A stretch of 64,000 nt of DNA, taken from positions 8,763,501-8,827,500 of the forward strand of contig OW285192.1 in the NCBI GenBank assembly GCA_935421135.1, given 5' to 3'. The notes beneath the pieces are model-generated. The model was not told where the DNA came from and did no database searches. It worked only from the letters and a program-made list of their open reading frames with translations. This document shows, piece after piece, positions 63,761 through 64,000 of this stretch; position 1 is the first letter of the stretch, and each line of letters opens with the position of its first letter. Position numbers and translations under genes: made by a program. This DNA comes from Bugulina stolonifera (Eukaryota > Bryozoa > Gymnolaemata > Cheilostomatida > Bugulidae).

Positions 63761-64000
63761 ATTTTCGGTGAAAATTTCCAGCATGGTACGGCCGCTACTC
63801 GGTCTTAAATATTTTTCAATAATGCAAAAGTTACGATGTTGAACCCCTTAGGGTCGTAATGTACAGAGAAACATGTATAATCATGTAGATACATAAAATA
63901 TATATGTAAATTGCAACTATATAGTGTAGGCTCTTTGCCTCATAAAACCAAGCATTCAGGTTAGATTTACAATGAATATCAGACAAGTTATAACTTATAT

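Overview
This is nuclear DNA from an invertebrate animal. It is AT-rich, with GT-AG introns of a few hundred bases up to about 3 kb and coding exons separated by minisatellites and decayed retrotransposons. The gene set (WRAP53, PIGP, TM2D3, an IQCJ-SCHIP1-like gene, a TMEM272-like gene, an RNF26-like gene and a TRIM-like gene) is animal. A sponge or other early-branching animal is my best guess, from gene style and a striking excess of the palindrome TACATGTA; the sequence alone does not prove it. Nothing bacterial (operons, CRISPR, ribosome binding sites) is present.

Layout. 1-3.1 kb: + strand TRIM-like gene (B-box, coiled coil, beta-propeller), cut by the left edge. 3.9-5.4 kb: PIGP, - strand, four exons. 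6-10 kb: fragments of non-LTR retrotransposons (LINEs), including reverse-transcriptase motifs on the - strand and two LINE 3' ends facing each other. 10.6-17.8 kb: + strand 14-exon IQ-motif/SCHIP1 gene. 18.7-19.4 kb: TM2D3, - strand, a single exon. 19.4-24.5 kb: repeats, with a second LINE remnant that keeps a 127-codon open frame, and a tRNA-derived SINE. 24.6-28.4 kb: WRAP53 (TCAB1), + strand, nine exons, one intron made mostly of an AGT/AGC triplet array. 28.4-40 kb: no recognised gene, but a foldback element (35.5-36.0 kb) and a recent 249-bp tandem duplication (37.1-37.6 kb). 40-49.2 kb: TMEM272-like four-pass membrane gene with two candidate first exons and two large minisatellites in its introns. 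51.7-55.2 kb: RNF26-like multi-pass RING ligase. 55.2-64 kb: no gene; solo-LTR-like elements with matching ends and ATAT flanks, plus short-period minisatellites.

The genes are ordinary single-copy animal genes with unrelated jobs (GPI-anchor synthesis, telomerase RNP trafficking, Notch-linked TM2 protein, membrane-skeleton adaptor, ER ubiquitin ligase), and I see no sign that they form a pathway or cluster. Exon models were built by hand from splice signals and checked for reading-phase continuity; all the main models join in frame. I found no convincing new biological system. The most checkable novelties are the intronic serine-codon array in WRAP53, alternative exons in two genes, the TACATGTA excess, and several uncatalogued mobile-element families.
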